Assembly: GCF_000735695.2 (NCBI RefSeq)
Contig: NZ_JASZ02000010.1
Location: 1-64,000, forward strand
Source: Kaistella haifensis DSM 19056
GTDB lineage: Bacteria; Bacteroidota; Bacteroidia; Flavobacteriales; Weeksellaceae
DNA: 64,000 nucleotides
Reading direction: 5' to 3'
The position numbers and the translations under genes are program-made. This document shows positions 17,983 through 26,412 of this stretch, piece after piece. The stretch's first letter is position 1, and every line of letters begins with the position of its first letter. Under the pieces are notes generated by a model. It saw only the letters and a list, made by a program, of their open reading frames with translations, was not told the origin of the DNA and ran no database searches.

Positions 17983-19350
17983 ATGGAAAATCACGAGTAT
18001 TCAGTAGGGCTCGACATCGGAACCACAAAAATTGTGACGATTGTCGGTAGAAGAAATGCCCACGGCAAAATTGAAGTTCTCGGCGTTGGAAAGGCAAAAA
18101 GTTTGGGTGTTCACAAAGGTATTGTGAATAATATTTCCCAGACCATCCAATCCATCAAAGCCGCAGTAGCAGAAGCAGAAAACAGTTCCGGAGTTCCAAT
18201 CAGCAAGGTAACTGTAGGAATTGCTGGCAAACACATCCGTTCGCTTCAGCATTCGGATTATATCATGAGAGACCATCCGGATCAATACATCACGGAAGAG
18301 GATATCGAAAAGCTGAAAGATCAAGTAAAAAAATTAGTTATGCTTCCCGGCGAAGAAATCATCCATGTTCTTCCACAGGAATATAAAGTAGATTCTGAGG
18401 GAGAAATCCAAGAACCTGTTGGAATGCATGGCAAAAGATTAGAAGCTAATTTCCACGTTGTTGTAGGACAAATGGGAAGCATCCGAAACATCGCAAGATG
18501 CGTTCGTGAAGCTGGTTTAGAGATGGAAGCCTTAACACTGGAACCACTCGCCTCTTCAGAATCCGTACTTACAAAAGAGGAAAAAGAAGCCGGTGTAGCC
18601 ATCGTTGACATCGGTGGTGGAACTACGGATATTGCTATTTTTAAAGATAATATTATTCGTCACACCTGCGTCATTCCTTACGGTGGCGGGATTATTACCG
18701 ATGACATCAAAGAAGGGTGCTCCATCATCGAAAAACATGCAGAACAACTGAAAGTAAAATTCGGATCTGCCGTTCCGGAACTGGAAAAAGACAGCACATT
18801 TGTCACGATTCCCGGTTTACACGGAAGACCTGATAAAGAAATTTCTTTAAAAACTTTAGCTCAAGTAGTTAACGCTAGAGTGGAAGAAATATTAGAAATG
18901 GTGAACACCGAATTAAAAGCTTACGGTGCGTTTGAACAAAAGAAAAAACTAATCGCAGGAATCGTTTTAACAGGTGGTGGATCAAATCTTCGCAACCTTC
19001 GACAATTGGCGAATTATACCACAGGTTTCGACAGCAGAATTGGCTTCGCAAACGAATATGTTGCTAATGATAAAAACCAATTTTTAAAAGGACCGGAATT
19101 CGCAACTTCTATTGGATTACTGATGGAAAGCTTGAAAATTCGTGATAAGAAAATCAATCCGACCCCGATAGAAGAAACCGTTGCAACGCCTATTCCAGAA
19201 AATAAAGTTGCAGAAACAATAGAAGAAACTCCGGAATTCCGAACAGAAGAAATTACCTTACCTACTACCCAAGAAGGAAGACGCAACAAGCTTACCATCG
19301 GACAAAAAATCATGGAAAGCGTGAAAAAATTCTTTGAAGAAGTTGAATAA
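17983..19350 (+). CDS. ftsA: Cell division actin-like protein FtsA
   Basis: A 455-residue actin-fold protein that anchors FtsZ to the membrane. It has the phosphate-1 motif VGLDIGTTKIVTIVG (8-22), the 1C subdomain around residue 85-165 with KVTVGIAGKHIRS, IVDIGGGTTDIAIF near 207-220 and IVLTGGGSNL near 327-336. A long acidic, Pro/Thr/Glu-rich linker (about 385-430) precedes a C-terminal amphipathic helix, SVKKFFEEVE, the expected membrane anchor. Longer than E. coli FtsA (420 residues) because of this linker. Confidence 0.96.
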   Translation: MENHEYSVGLDIGTTKIVTIVGRRNAHGKIEVLGVGKAKSLGVHKGIVNNISQTIQSIKAAVAEAENSSGVPISKVTVGIAGKHIRSLQHSDYIMRDHPDQYITEEDIEKLKDQVKKLVMLPGEEIIHVLPQEYKVDSEGEIQEPVGMHGKRLEANFHVVVGQMGSIRNIARCVREAGLEMEALTLEPLASSESVLTKEEKEAGVAIVDIGGGTTDIAIFKDNIIRHTCVIPYGGGIITDDIKEGCSIIEKHAEQLKVKFGSAVPELEKDSTFVTIPGLHGRPDKEISLKTLAQVVNARVEEILEMVNTELKAYGAFEQKKKLIAGIVLTGGGSNLRNLRQLANYTTGFDSRIGFANEYVANDKNQFLKGPEFATSIGLLMESLKIRDKKINPTPIEETVATPIPENKVAETIEETPEFRTEEITLPTTQEGRRNKLTIGQKIMESVKKFFEEVE

Positions 19351-19367
19351 TAAAAAAATTACATACT

Positions 19368-21203
19368 ATGGAAAATATAAGCACACAAGGATTTTCTTTT
19401 GATTTACCAAAAGGAAATTCATCAATTATAAAAGTGATCGGTGTAGGTGGTGGCGGAAACAACGCTCTAAAACACATGTACGAAAGAGGAATCCACGGAG
19501 TAGACTTCGTGATCTGCAATACCGATGCGCAAACTTTAGATAATAACCCTGTTTCCAACAAAGTACAGTTGGGAATGACGATTACTGAAGGACTTGGCGC
19601 AGGAGCTGATCCTGAAGTTGGCGAAAAAGCTGCAATCGAAAGTATCGAAGACATCAAAGCAGCTCTGGGACAAAACACCAAAATGGTTTTCATCACCGCT
19701 GGTATGGGTGGCGGAACCGGAACTGGTGCTGCACCGGTAATCGCTAAAATTGCCAAAGAAATGGGTATTCTTACCGTAGGAATCGTTACAGTTCCATTTA
19801 GTTTCGAAGGAAGAAGAAGATTAGACCAAGCAGAAATCGGTCTTGATAAACTGAGAAATAACGTTGATTCCTTAATCGTTATTAATAATGATAAACTACG
19901 TCAGCAATTCGGAAATCTTGGTTTCAAACAGGGATTCTCCAAAGCGGATGAAGTGCTTACCAACGCTGCAAAAGGTATGGCAGAAGTGATTACCGGATAT
20001 TTCGATGTAAATATTGACTTCCGTGATGCAAAATCTGTACTTCAAAATTCTGGAACTGCTTTGATCTCAACCGGATCTGCTTCAGGCGAAAACAAAGCGG
20101 AAGAAGCTGTGAAAAAAGCTTTGGACTCTCCATTATTAAACGACAATAAAATTACCGGAGCGAAAAACGTATTGCTCCTCATACGAAGTGGTTCGGAAGA
20201 AGCTACGATGGACGAAATCGGTCTAATCAACGATTTTATTCAAAAAGAAGCAGGAAATACTGCTGAAATTATCTTCGGTGTGGGTACAGACGAGGAACTA
20301 GGCGATGCTATCAGCGTCTTGGTAATCGCAACCGGATTCGCAAAAGACGATAAAAAACATGCAGGACCAACTGAAAAAATTAAAATTAGTTTAAACGATA
20401 ATTTGTCCACTACCGCAAAAACGGAATCTCCATTTAAGCAGAGAGAAGAAAGAGAGGAAATCACCAGAGAAGATTTTCCTACAAAAAACCTGTTCGTTTT
20501 AGACGATGAAGAGGATTTGCCAACTCCGGAATTCAAAGTAAAAACTAGAGAAAGAAAAGTGGTGGCAGAACAAGAAACTCCAACTGAAATCAAGTTTTTT
20601 GATTTAGATGATGAAGAAACTCCGGACCCAAAATTCCGTCAAAACCAGCCGCAGGAAATCGATCTTTTCTCTTTTGAAGACGATCAGTACGAAGCACCAG
20701 AATCTCAATCTTTCAAGTTTGAAGTAGAAGAAAAAATAGAGCAAAAACCAGTAGAACCGAAAACTTCTTTCTCGGAAGAAAAACCATTGGAATTCAGTTT
20801 TTTCGTAAACGAACCGATTGAGGAGCCAACCGTTGAAACACCACAACCTAAAGCAGAGATCAAACCTGAGCCGGTTCAAATTATCGAACAAAAGGTGCAA
20901 GATAAGCCAGTAGAAACGCCTAAAACTGAAGAAAAAATTGAAATTGAAGACGATTTTACATTCATCAGCAAAACTACTAGTGACAAAGTGATGGAGCGAA
21001 AAAATAAACTGAAAGAATTCAATTCAAGATATCAAACAACAGATTTCGAGAACGAATTTGAAACAGTTCCCGCATTCCGGAGAAAAAATATCAGTATCGA
21101 AGGTAGCAATGCTTCTGACAATGCCATCAACAGTTTTTTAACGGATCAAAACGGAAGAATGAAAATTCGTGAAAACAGATTCTTGAACAAAGATGTAGAT
21201 TAA
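19368..21203 (+). CDS. ftsZ: Cell division protein FtsZ, long-linker form
   Basis: The tubulin-like GTPase that forms the Z ring. The core occupies about residues 1-335, with GVGGGGNNAL (25-34) and the tubulin signature GGGTGTG (114-120), and the T7 region GFKQGFSKADEVL. A very long acidic linker (about 335-555) rich in Glu, Pro, Lys and Thr with repeated FxxDDEExP-like blocks follows, so the protein reaches 611 residues against 383 in E. coli. The segment FETVPAFRRKNISIE near the end resembles the conserved FtsA/ZipA-binding peptide, and about 33 further residues follow it. Confidence 0.97.
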   Translation: MENISTQGFSFDLPKGNSSIIKVIGVGGGGNNALKHMYERGIHGVDFVICNTDAQTLDNNPVSNKVQLGMTITEGLGAGADPEVGEKAAIESIEDIKAALGQNTKMVFITAGMGGGTGTGAAPVIAKIAKEMGILTVGIVTVPFSFEGRRRLDQAEIGLDKLRNNVDSLIVINNDKLRQQFGNLGFKQGFSKADEVLTNAAKGMAEVITGYFDVNIDFRDAKSVLQNSGTALISTGSASGENKAEEAVKKALDSPLLNDNKITGAKNVLLLIRSGSEEATMDEIGLINDFIQKEAGNTAEIIFGVGTDEELGDAISVLVIATGFAKDDKKHAGPTEKIKISLNDNLSTTAKTESPFKQREEREEITREDFPTKNLFVLDDEEDLPTPEFKVKTRERKVVAEQETPTEIKFFDLDDEETPDPKFRQNQPQEIDLFSFEDDQYEAPESQSFKFEVEEKIEQKPVEPKTSFSEEKPLEFSFFVNEPIEEPTVETPQPKAEIKPEPVQIIEQKVQDKPVETPKTEEKIEIEDDFTFISKTTSDKVMERKNKLKEFNSRYQTTDFENEFETVPAFRRKNISIEGSNASDNAINSFLTDQNGRMKIRENRFLNKDVD

Positions 21204-21222
21204 TACAAATATTTCCAAAAAA

Positions 21223-21669
21223 ATGAGTTTAGAAAATACCATCAGCGAAGCGATAAAAACCGCAATGAGAGAGAAAGATAAAGTGGCTCTCGATGCTTTG
21301 CGAGCCGTAAAATCACAAATTCTTCTTTTGAAAACCGAAGCCAAAGGAGCAGAAGTTTCTGCGGAACAGGAAATTGCCATTTTGCAAAGAATGATTAAAC
21401 AAAGAAAAGATTCTTATGATCAATTCACCGCACAAAACCGCAGCGATTTGGCAGAGGTAGAAAGCGCGCAAATGAAAGTAATTGAAAAATTTCTTCCTGC
21501 GCAACTTTCAGCAGAAGAATTAGAGACGGAAATGAAAAAAATCATTGCCGAAACAGGTGCCGAAAGCGCCAAAGATTTAGGAAAAGTAATGGGTATTGCC
21601 AGCAAAACTCTCGCCGGAAAAAGCGATGGCAAGAGCATCTCTGAAATGGCAAAAAAAATGCTTTCCTAA
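21223..21669 (+). CDS. GatB/YqeY domain-containing protein
   Basis: A 148-residue YqeY-family protein. It resembles the C-terminal tail domain of GatB/GatE amidotransferases, which contacts tRNA. Typical motifs are MREKDKVALDALRAVKSQIL (about 14-33) and IEKFLPAQLSAEELE (about 86-100), and a C-terminal GKVMG...AGKSDGKSISE segment. The cellular role of free YqeY proteins is not established. It lies 19 bases after ftsZ and ends the dcw transcript at a strong terminator. Confidence 0.93.
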   Translation: MSLENTISEAIKTAMREKDKVALDALRAVKSQILLLKTEAKGAEVSAEQEIAILQRMIKQRKDSYDQFTAQNRSDLAEVESAQMKVIEKFLPAQLSAEELETEMKKIIAETGAESAKDLGKVMGIASKTLAGKSDGKSISEMAKKMLS

Positions 21670-21715
21670 TGTTTAAATAAGGATATTCAACCTTTGCATA
21701 TCGATTTGATTTAAG

Positions 21716-21744
21716 CCCGGAACATTTAATGTTTCGGGTTTTTT
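21716..21744 (+). terminator. Terminator of the dcw cluster
   Basis: CCCGGAACAT (21716-21725) pairs with ATGTTTCGGG (21729-21738) with one G-T pair and is followed by six T. It lies 47 bases after the YqeY-like gene and closes the unit begun at mraZ. Confidence 0.85.
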
Positions 21745-21821
21745 ATGCCAAAAAGACCATTATAGAATTTTGGAATGATTTTGATTACTAATTTGGATGA
21801 GTTTAATCATTCAAAAAAAAT

Positions 21822-21829
21822 TAAATTTG
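21822..21829 (+). promoter_or_regulatory. Promoter -7 box for the bacilliredoxin gene
   Basis: TAAATTTG fits TAnnTTTG, about 46 bases before the start at 21876. A TTTG at 21792-21795 is a loose -33 candidate but the spacing (26) is long. Confidence 0.5.
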
Positions 21830-21875
21830 CATTAAATAATTTTCAAACCCTTTTTTTAACCTAAATAAAATAAAT

Positions 21876-22286
21876 ATGTATCCAGAAGAATTAGTAATGC
21901 CGATGAAGGCAGAACTTACCGATAAAGGTTTTCAAGACCTTAGAACTCCCGAAGAAGTAACCAATGCATTAAAAAAGGAAGGAACTACCCTATTGATGGT
22001 AAATTCCGTGTGCGGTTGCGCAGCGGGAGCAGCAAGACCAGGAGTAATTTTTTCTTTAACAGGTGATAAAAAACCAGACAATTTAACTACCGTATTTGCT
22101 GGTTTTGATGTTGATGCTGTAGTTGAAGCTCGGAAATTTTTAGCACCATTCCCACCAAGCTCTCCTTGTGTAGCGCTTTTTAAAGATGGTGAATTGGTTC
22201 ACATGCTAGAAAGACATCATATTGAAGGTAATCCTGCAGGAGCAATCGCGGCAAATTTACAAGCAGCTTACGAAGAATATTGCTAA
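21876..22286 (+). CDS. BrxA/BrxB family bacilliredoxin
   Basis: A 136-residue thioredoxin-fold protein with the CGC active site at residues 46-48 (NSVCGCAAGAARPG), the signature of the YphP/YqiW (BrxA/BrxB) family. In Firmicutes these enzymes remove bacillithiol from oxidised proteins; in Bacteroidota the low-molecular thiol partner in vivo is inferred rather than known for this strain. Length matches the family (about 137-145). Own promoter and terminator, so monocistronic. Confidence 0.93.
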   Translation: MYPEELVMPMKAELTDKGFQDLRTPEEVTNALKKEGTTLLMVNSVCGCAAGAARPGVIFSLTGDKKPDNLTTVFAGFDVDAVVEARKFLAPFPPSSPCVALFKDGELVHMLERHHIEGNPAGAIAANLQAAYEEYC

Positions 22287-22308
22287 ACGAAAACTTTAGT
22301 TTGAATTG

Positions 22309-22340
22309 AAATTCCGTTCATTTTTGGGCGGAATTTTTTG
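22309..22340 (+). terminator. Terminator of the bacilliredoxin gene
   Basis: AAATTCCG (22309-22316) pairs with CGGAATTT (22329-22336) and is followed by a T-rich run interrupted by one G. It lies 23 bases after the stop. Confidence 0.7.
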
Positions 22341-22375
22341 TTTTTAAAAGCAATCGGACTTTACCCGAAATATAT

Positions 22376-22383
22376 TATATTTG
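22376..22383 (+). promoter_or_regulatory. Promoter -7 box for the GH3 gene
   Basis: TATATTTG fits TAnnTTTG and ends five bases before the ATG at 22389, so the mRNA would be leaderless or nearly so. The context TTTGTCC(C/T)AA-ATG is almost the same as at mraZ. Confidence 0.55.
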
Positions 22384-22388
22384 TCCTA

Positions 22389-23903
22389 ATGGCAACAAAA
22401 GCGCTTTTCAATACCGTCGTCAATTGGTTTATCCGGCAAAGGATTGATCAGATTCAGAATTTCATGAATCATCCCTCGGAGACACAAAATGGCGTAATAT
22501 TTTCCCAGCTGTATCATGCGGAAAACACCGATTATGGTAAAATTTATGGGTTCAGTTCTATCTCAAGTTATGACGATTTCCGCAGAAATGTTCCGATCGT
22601 CACTTATGAAGATTTCGAACCTTATATCGAAAAAGCAAGACAAGGTAAGCCCGATGTTTTCTGGCCCGGCTATATTCGGAAATTCGCGAAATCATCCGGA
22701 ACTACCAATGCGAAAAGTAAATTTATTCCCATTTCCGAAGAATGCTTAGAAGATTGTCATTTCAAAGCCGGAAAGGATTTACTTTCCATCTACGCCAATA
22801 ATCATCCGGAAAACAACCTTTTTTCTAATAAAAATCTGCGCCTTGGCGGAAGTTCGGAATTGTACGAAGATTTCAATACCAAATTCGGAGATTTGTCCGC
22901 AATTATGATTGAAAATCTTCCGTTTTGGGTAGAAATTACCACAACACCAAGTAAAAAAGTTTCGCTGATGTCCGAATGGGAAAGCAAACTAAAAGCAATT
23001 GTCTCGGAAGTAAAAAATGAAGATGTAGGTAGTATAACCGGCGTTCCCAGCTGGATGATGGTTTTGTTGCAAAGAACATTAACTGAAACAGGGAAAGAAA
23101 ATATCTCAGAACTTTGGCCCAATATCGAGGTGTTTTTTCATGGTGGAATTAGCTTTAAACCTTACAGAGAGCAATATAGAAAACTCATCGGGAAAGATAT
23201 CAATTACTACGAAATTTACAATGCTTCCGAAGGGTTTTTCGCTATTCAGGATCAGCACGGGAGCGATGAAATGTTGCTGATGTTGAATTATGGTATTTTC
23301 TATGAATTCATTCCGATGGATCAGTTTGACCTCAAAAATTTGCAGGCAATTCCTTTGGAAGAGGTAGAAATCGGGAAAAACTATGCAATGGTAATTACCA
23401 CCAACAGTGGTTTATGGCGATATTTGATCGGCGACACGGTAAAATTTACTTCACTTAATCCTTATCGAATTAAAATTTCTGGAAGAACGAAACATTACAT
23501 CAATGCTTTCGGAGAAGAATTAATGATTGATAATGTAGAAACTGCGCTTACGAAAGCTTGCGAGGCAACCGAAGCTTCCGTTTGCGATTTTACAGGAGCA
23601 CCGGTTTTTATGAAAGATGGCGAAAGTGGCGCCCACGAATGGATTTTTGAATTTACAAAAGAACCAAACGATCTGGATCGTTTTACTGAAGTTTTCGACA
23701 ATCATCTAAAATCGATAAACTCCGATTACGAAGCGAAACGCTACAATAATATGACGCTGAAAAGACCAATCGTACATATTGCAAAACCACAGCTTTTTTA
23801 CCAATGGATGTCCGAACGCGGAAAATTGGGTGGGCAAAATAAAGTTCCACGATTGAGCAATGATCGCGAATACATCGATCCTTTACTGAAACTAAACGAA
23901 TAA
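22389..23903 (+). CDS. GH3 auxin-responsive-promoter family protein
   Basis: A 504-residue member of the GH3 family of acyl-adenylating enzymes (ANL fold), known in plants for conjugating hormones such as jasmonate or indole-acetate to amino acids. In bacteria the role is unknown. Visible are the ATP-binding KSSGTTNAKSKFIPIS (about 100-115), YNASEGFFAIQD (about 277-288) and GLWRYLIGDTVKF (about 343-355). The frame can be extended to a TTG at 22338, but this lies in the preceding terminator and upstream of the -7 box, so ATG 22389 was chosen. A bidirectional terminator follows. Confidence 0.9.
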   Translation: MATKALFNTVVNWFIRQRIDQIQNFMNHPSETQNGVIFSQLYHAENTDYGKIYGFSSISSYDDFRRNVPIVTYEDFEPYIEKARQGKPDVFWPGYIRKFAKSSGTTNAKSKFIPISEECLEDCHFKAGKDLLSIYANNHPENNLFSNKNLRLGGSSELYEDFNTKFGDLSAIMIENLPFWVEITTTPSKKVSLMSEWESKLKAIVSEVKNEDVGSITGVPSWMMVLLQRTLTETGKENISELWPNIEVFFHGGISFKPYREQYRKLIGKDINYYEIYNASEGFFAIQDQHGSDEMLLMLNYGIFYEFIPMDQFDLKNLQAIPLEEVEIGKNYAMVITTNSGLWRYLIGDTVKFTSLNPYRIKISGRTKHYINAFGEELMIDNVETALTKACEATEASVCDFTGAPVFMKDGESGAHEWIFEFTKEPNDLDRFTEVFDNHLKSINSDYEAKRYNNMTLKRPIVHIAKPQLFYQWMSERGKLGGQNKVPRLSNDREYIDPLLKLNE

Positions 23904-23935
23904 AAAACTCCGCTGGAAATTTTCAGCGGAGTTTT
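23904..23935. terminator. Bidirectional terminator between GH3 and lipoprotein genes
   Basis: AAAACTCCGCTG (23904-23915) pairs perfectly with CAGCGGAGTTTT (23924-23935) around an eight-base loop. Flanking A and T runs let it work for the convergent genes ending at 23903 and 23942. Confidence 0.85.
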
Positions 23936-23941
23936 CTTATG

Positions 23942-24286
23942 TTATTTTTTTTCCAAATCTTTTTTTACTTTTTCGGCACCTTTTTCGACTTTATCAGCGC
24001 CTTTTGCTGCGGCATCTTTCACGTCCTCGCCGGCTTTTTTCAGCTCATGACCGGCTTTATCAGCGGCATCATCAATTTTTTCACCGGCAGAATTCAACCT
24101 TTCTTTGGCTTTTTCCACGGTTTCGTTAATTCTCGCAGAATCCAGTGACGTGGATTTCTCGGTTTCAACAGTTGTGGCAGTTACGCTTCCGTCTGGATTT
24201 TCGGTAATTTCGGTTCTTTTTTCTGCTTTTTTGCAGCTTATTAATGCTAAAGAAACTGCAGCAGCAATGATCATATAATTTTTCAT
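23942..24286 (-). CDS. Small lipoprotein with LEA-like amphipathic helix
   Basis: A 114-residue lipoprotein of unknown function. A lipobox (LALISC, Cys18) follows a hydrophobic start. The mature part from about residue 50 is one long, Lys/Glu/Ala-rich stretch with repeated A-x-K-x-x-D/E-x-A-A-D-K-like units (KIDDAADKAGHELKKAGED and similar), resembling the 11-mer amphipathic pattern of late-embryogenesis-abundant or apolipoprotein-like proteins. The frame can start at a TTG at 24310, but ATG 24286 gives a normal signal peptide. It is the last gene of the mutL-side minus-strand group. Confidence 0.75.
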   Translation of the reverse strand: MKNYMIIAAAVSLALISCKKAEKRTEITENPDGSVTATTVETEKSTSLDSARINETVEKAKERLNSAGEKIDDAADKAGHELKKAGEDVKDAAAKGADKVEKGAEKVKKDLEKK

Positions 24287-24323
24287 ATAATTAAATTTTG
24301 TGTTATTCAAATATAGAAAAAAT

Positions 24324-24689
24324 TTAAGGATTCACAGTGCGTTGTGAAGCAGGAATTTCAGTGGTTTTTTTCTTGATTTCTTCCTCTTTTACATTCTTAT
24401 CTTTTGTTTCTTTCACAGCTTTTTCCTTTTCTTCTTTCACTTTGTTGAGCAACTTTTCCTCTTCCAATTTTTTTTGAACTTGCCTTAAAGAATCTTGATA
24501 TTGCAACGAGGAAATTCTAATTTTTCTCGCTACATCCACGGAAGTTGCTCCGGCGGAAAAAGAATCAATTGCAACCGTATCATAAGGCGGAATGGCAGAA
24601 ACAACCGGATCAGAATGTTGTTTTTTTTGATTTTCTTTGCCACAAGAAATCATTGCGATAAAGAAAGATAAGGCAATCAGTTTTTTCAT
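24324..24689 (-). CDS. Hypothetical charged lipoprotein
   Basis: A 121-residue protein I do not recognise. It has a lipoprotein signal (MISC, Cys16) and a mature part that is Lys/Glu-rich; residues about 68-110 should form a single charged helix or coiled coil (QVQKKLEEEKLLNKVKEEKE). Two bases separate it from the EEP phosphatase gene upstream, so it is probably cotranscribed with it. Confidence 0.7.
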   Translation of the reverse strand: MKKLIALSFFIAMISCGKENQKKQHSDPVVSAIPPYDTVAIDSFSAGATSVDVARKIRISSLQYQDSLRQVQKKLEEEKLLNKVKEEKEKAVKETKDKNVKEEEIKKKTTEIPASQRTVNP

Positions 24690-24691
24690 TT

Positions 24692-25672
24692 TTAATCGAT
24701 ATAAAATTCAGCAATCACCGGAAAATGATCGGATAATTTCTCACTTCTGTCAACTCGGTAAGCAACTGGCTGAATACTTTCTGAACAAAAAACGTGATCA
24801 ATCCTGATCGGAAATTTGTAATCATGAAAGCTCGTTGCGCTTCCCCGACCTACATCTACGAAAGCATCTTTGAGGTTTTTGAGCAAATGATAATATTCGT
24901 AAGAATTGGGAACTGCATTGAAATCTCCTGCCAAAATTACAGGATACGGCGACGCGGAAACCGCATTTTGCAACTCCTGAACTTCCGGTTGATGGTTTTT
25001 GAAAGTCGGAACCAATTTCCCAAGAACATATCTCAATTTATTTTCGTTTTGCTCTAAATCTTCGCTAGGTTTGACCTTCTGTTTTTCAAATGAAAATGGA
25101 CTTAAATAAAGATTGATGAAGCGAATTCTTTTCCCATTAATTTCGATATCGGCATAAAAAGAATTTCCATTTCCGTTGGTTGCTATTTTTCCTTGTTCAA
25201 GGATTTTTGTTTTAGAATTCAATGCGACAATTTCGTAATTTCCGACACCATAATCATATCCCGAAACATGGTATTGTGAACCATATTCCTGAAGTAAAAT
25301 AACATCCGCGCCACTGTTTTTAAGATAATTAAAAACTTTCCCTATACCGCCAACTCTCCCTCCTTTGATATTGAAAGTCAACATTTTAAGATTGGGTTTG
25401 ATGGATTTTTTCTCTCTGTAATTAATCCATCTTGACGTAGGAACAATTAAAAATAAAGAAAGTCCCAGAAAGAAAATTGCTCTTTTTTTCCATAAAATGA
25501 TCCAAAAAAAGCAGAAAACTACATTAAAAATCATTAAAACCGGAAACAAAAGCGAAAGTAAGTTCACCCACGGAAAAACTCTTGGCGGAACATAAGCATT
25601 GAGAATCGTTCCCAAAAGCAGCACCAAAATACCGAAATGAAAAAATGTAAAAAGCAAACGAAATAGCTTCAT
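24692..25672 (-). CDS. Membrane-anchored endonuclease/exonuclease/phosphatase (EEP) family protein
   Basis: A 326-residue protein with three N-terminal membrane helices (about 5-25, 34-54, 60-80) and an EEP-fold domain (about 90-326) expected outside the inner membrane. Catalytic motifs: LLQEYG (Glu metal ligand, about 125-130), LAGDFNAVPNSYEY (about 247-260), RIDHVFCS (about 291-298) and SDHFPVIAEF (about 314-323). The fold includes DNases, phosphodiesterases and sphingomyelinases; substrate unknown. The gene abuts the rhomboid gene (2-base gap) in a probable mutL operon. Confidence 0.88.
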   Translation of the reverse strand: MKLFRLLFTFFHFGILVLLLGTILNAYVPPRVFPWVNLLSLLFPVLMIFNVVFCFFWIILWKKRAIFFLGLSLFLIVPTSRWINYREKKSIKPNLKMLTFNIKGGRVGGIGKVFNYLKNSGADVILLQEYGSQYHVSGYDYGVGNYEIVALNSKTKILEQGKIATNGNGNSFYADIEINGKRIRFINLYLSPFSFEKQKVKPSEDLEQNENKLRYVLGKLVPTFKNHQPEVQELQNAVSASPYPVILAGDFNAVPNSYEYYHLLKNLKDAFVDVGRGSATSFHDYKFPIRIDHVFCSESIQPVAYRVDRSEKLSDHFPVIAEFYID

Positions 25673-25674
25673 CT

Positions 25675-26406
25675 TTAATTAATTCTGAAACGGTTTTTCT
25701 TCCAATACCACGCCAACAAAATCCCGACAAGAGCACCACCAACATGCGCTAAATGAGCAATTCCCCCAACATTTCCTGTAACACCAAGTATCACCGAACC
25801 GATAACGACTACCGGTAACACATATTTTACTTTCACCGGAATCGGAATGAACATGATCATGATCTCTGCATCTGGAAAAAGTATGGCATAAGCAGCGATA
25901 ACACCGAAAATCGCTCCAGATGCGCCCACCATAGGAACAGTAATAATCGATTGTAAATCACTCACCAACTTTCTTTGTTCTAAAACAGCTTGCGAACTTC
26001 CTTTGAATGCGACATTTTCGCCTGACATATAACCATTCAAATCGAAACCGAAACTCTGCAGACTCGTTTTAATTTGTTCTACTTCAATGAAATTCCACAA
26101 ATTAAACAGGAAAAAAGCTCCCAAACCACTCACGAAATAAAGAATCAAATATTTTCGATCACCCAAAATTCTTTCTAAAACGGGCCCAAAACTATACAAG
26201 GTGAACATATTGAACAAAATATGCATAAAACTACCATGCATAAACATGTGGGTAATGATTTGCCATGAATGGAAAAATGGCGAAAACGGATAAAATGCCG
26301 CTAAATATCGGTATATCATCTCGCTGTTCAACAAGTAAGTAAGGGCAAAAACCACCACATTGATGATGATGAGATTTCGCGTTATGGGTGGAATTTGGTT
26401 GATCAT
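25675..26406 (-). CDS. Rhomboid family intramembrane serine protease
   Basis: A 243-residue six-helix intramembrane protease. The catalytic dyad is Ser163 in GASGAIFG and His221 in HLAHVGG; the HMFMHGSFMHILFNM helix (53-67) carries the conserved structural histidine and asparagine. An insert of about 50 residues (105-157) between the second and fourth helix regions is larger than in E. coli GlpG. Its substrates are unknown. The start lies six bases after the mutL stop, suggesting cotranscription. Confidence 0.94.
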   Translation of the reverse strand: MINQIPPITRNLIIINVVVFALTYLLNSEMIYRYLAAFYPFSPFFHSWQIITHMFMHGSFMHILFNMFTLYSFGPVLERILGDRKYLILYFVSGLGAFFLFNLWNFIEVEQIKTSLQSFGFDLNGYMSGENVAFKGSSQAVLEQRKLVSDLQSIITVPMVGASGAIFGVIAAYAILFPDAEIMIMFIPIPVKVKYVLPVVVIGSVILGVTGNVGGIAHLAHVGGALVGILLAWYWKKNRFRIN

Positions 26407-26412
26407 TTGTTT

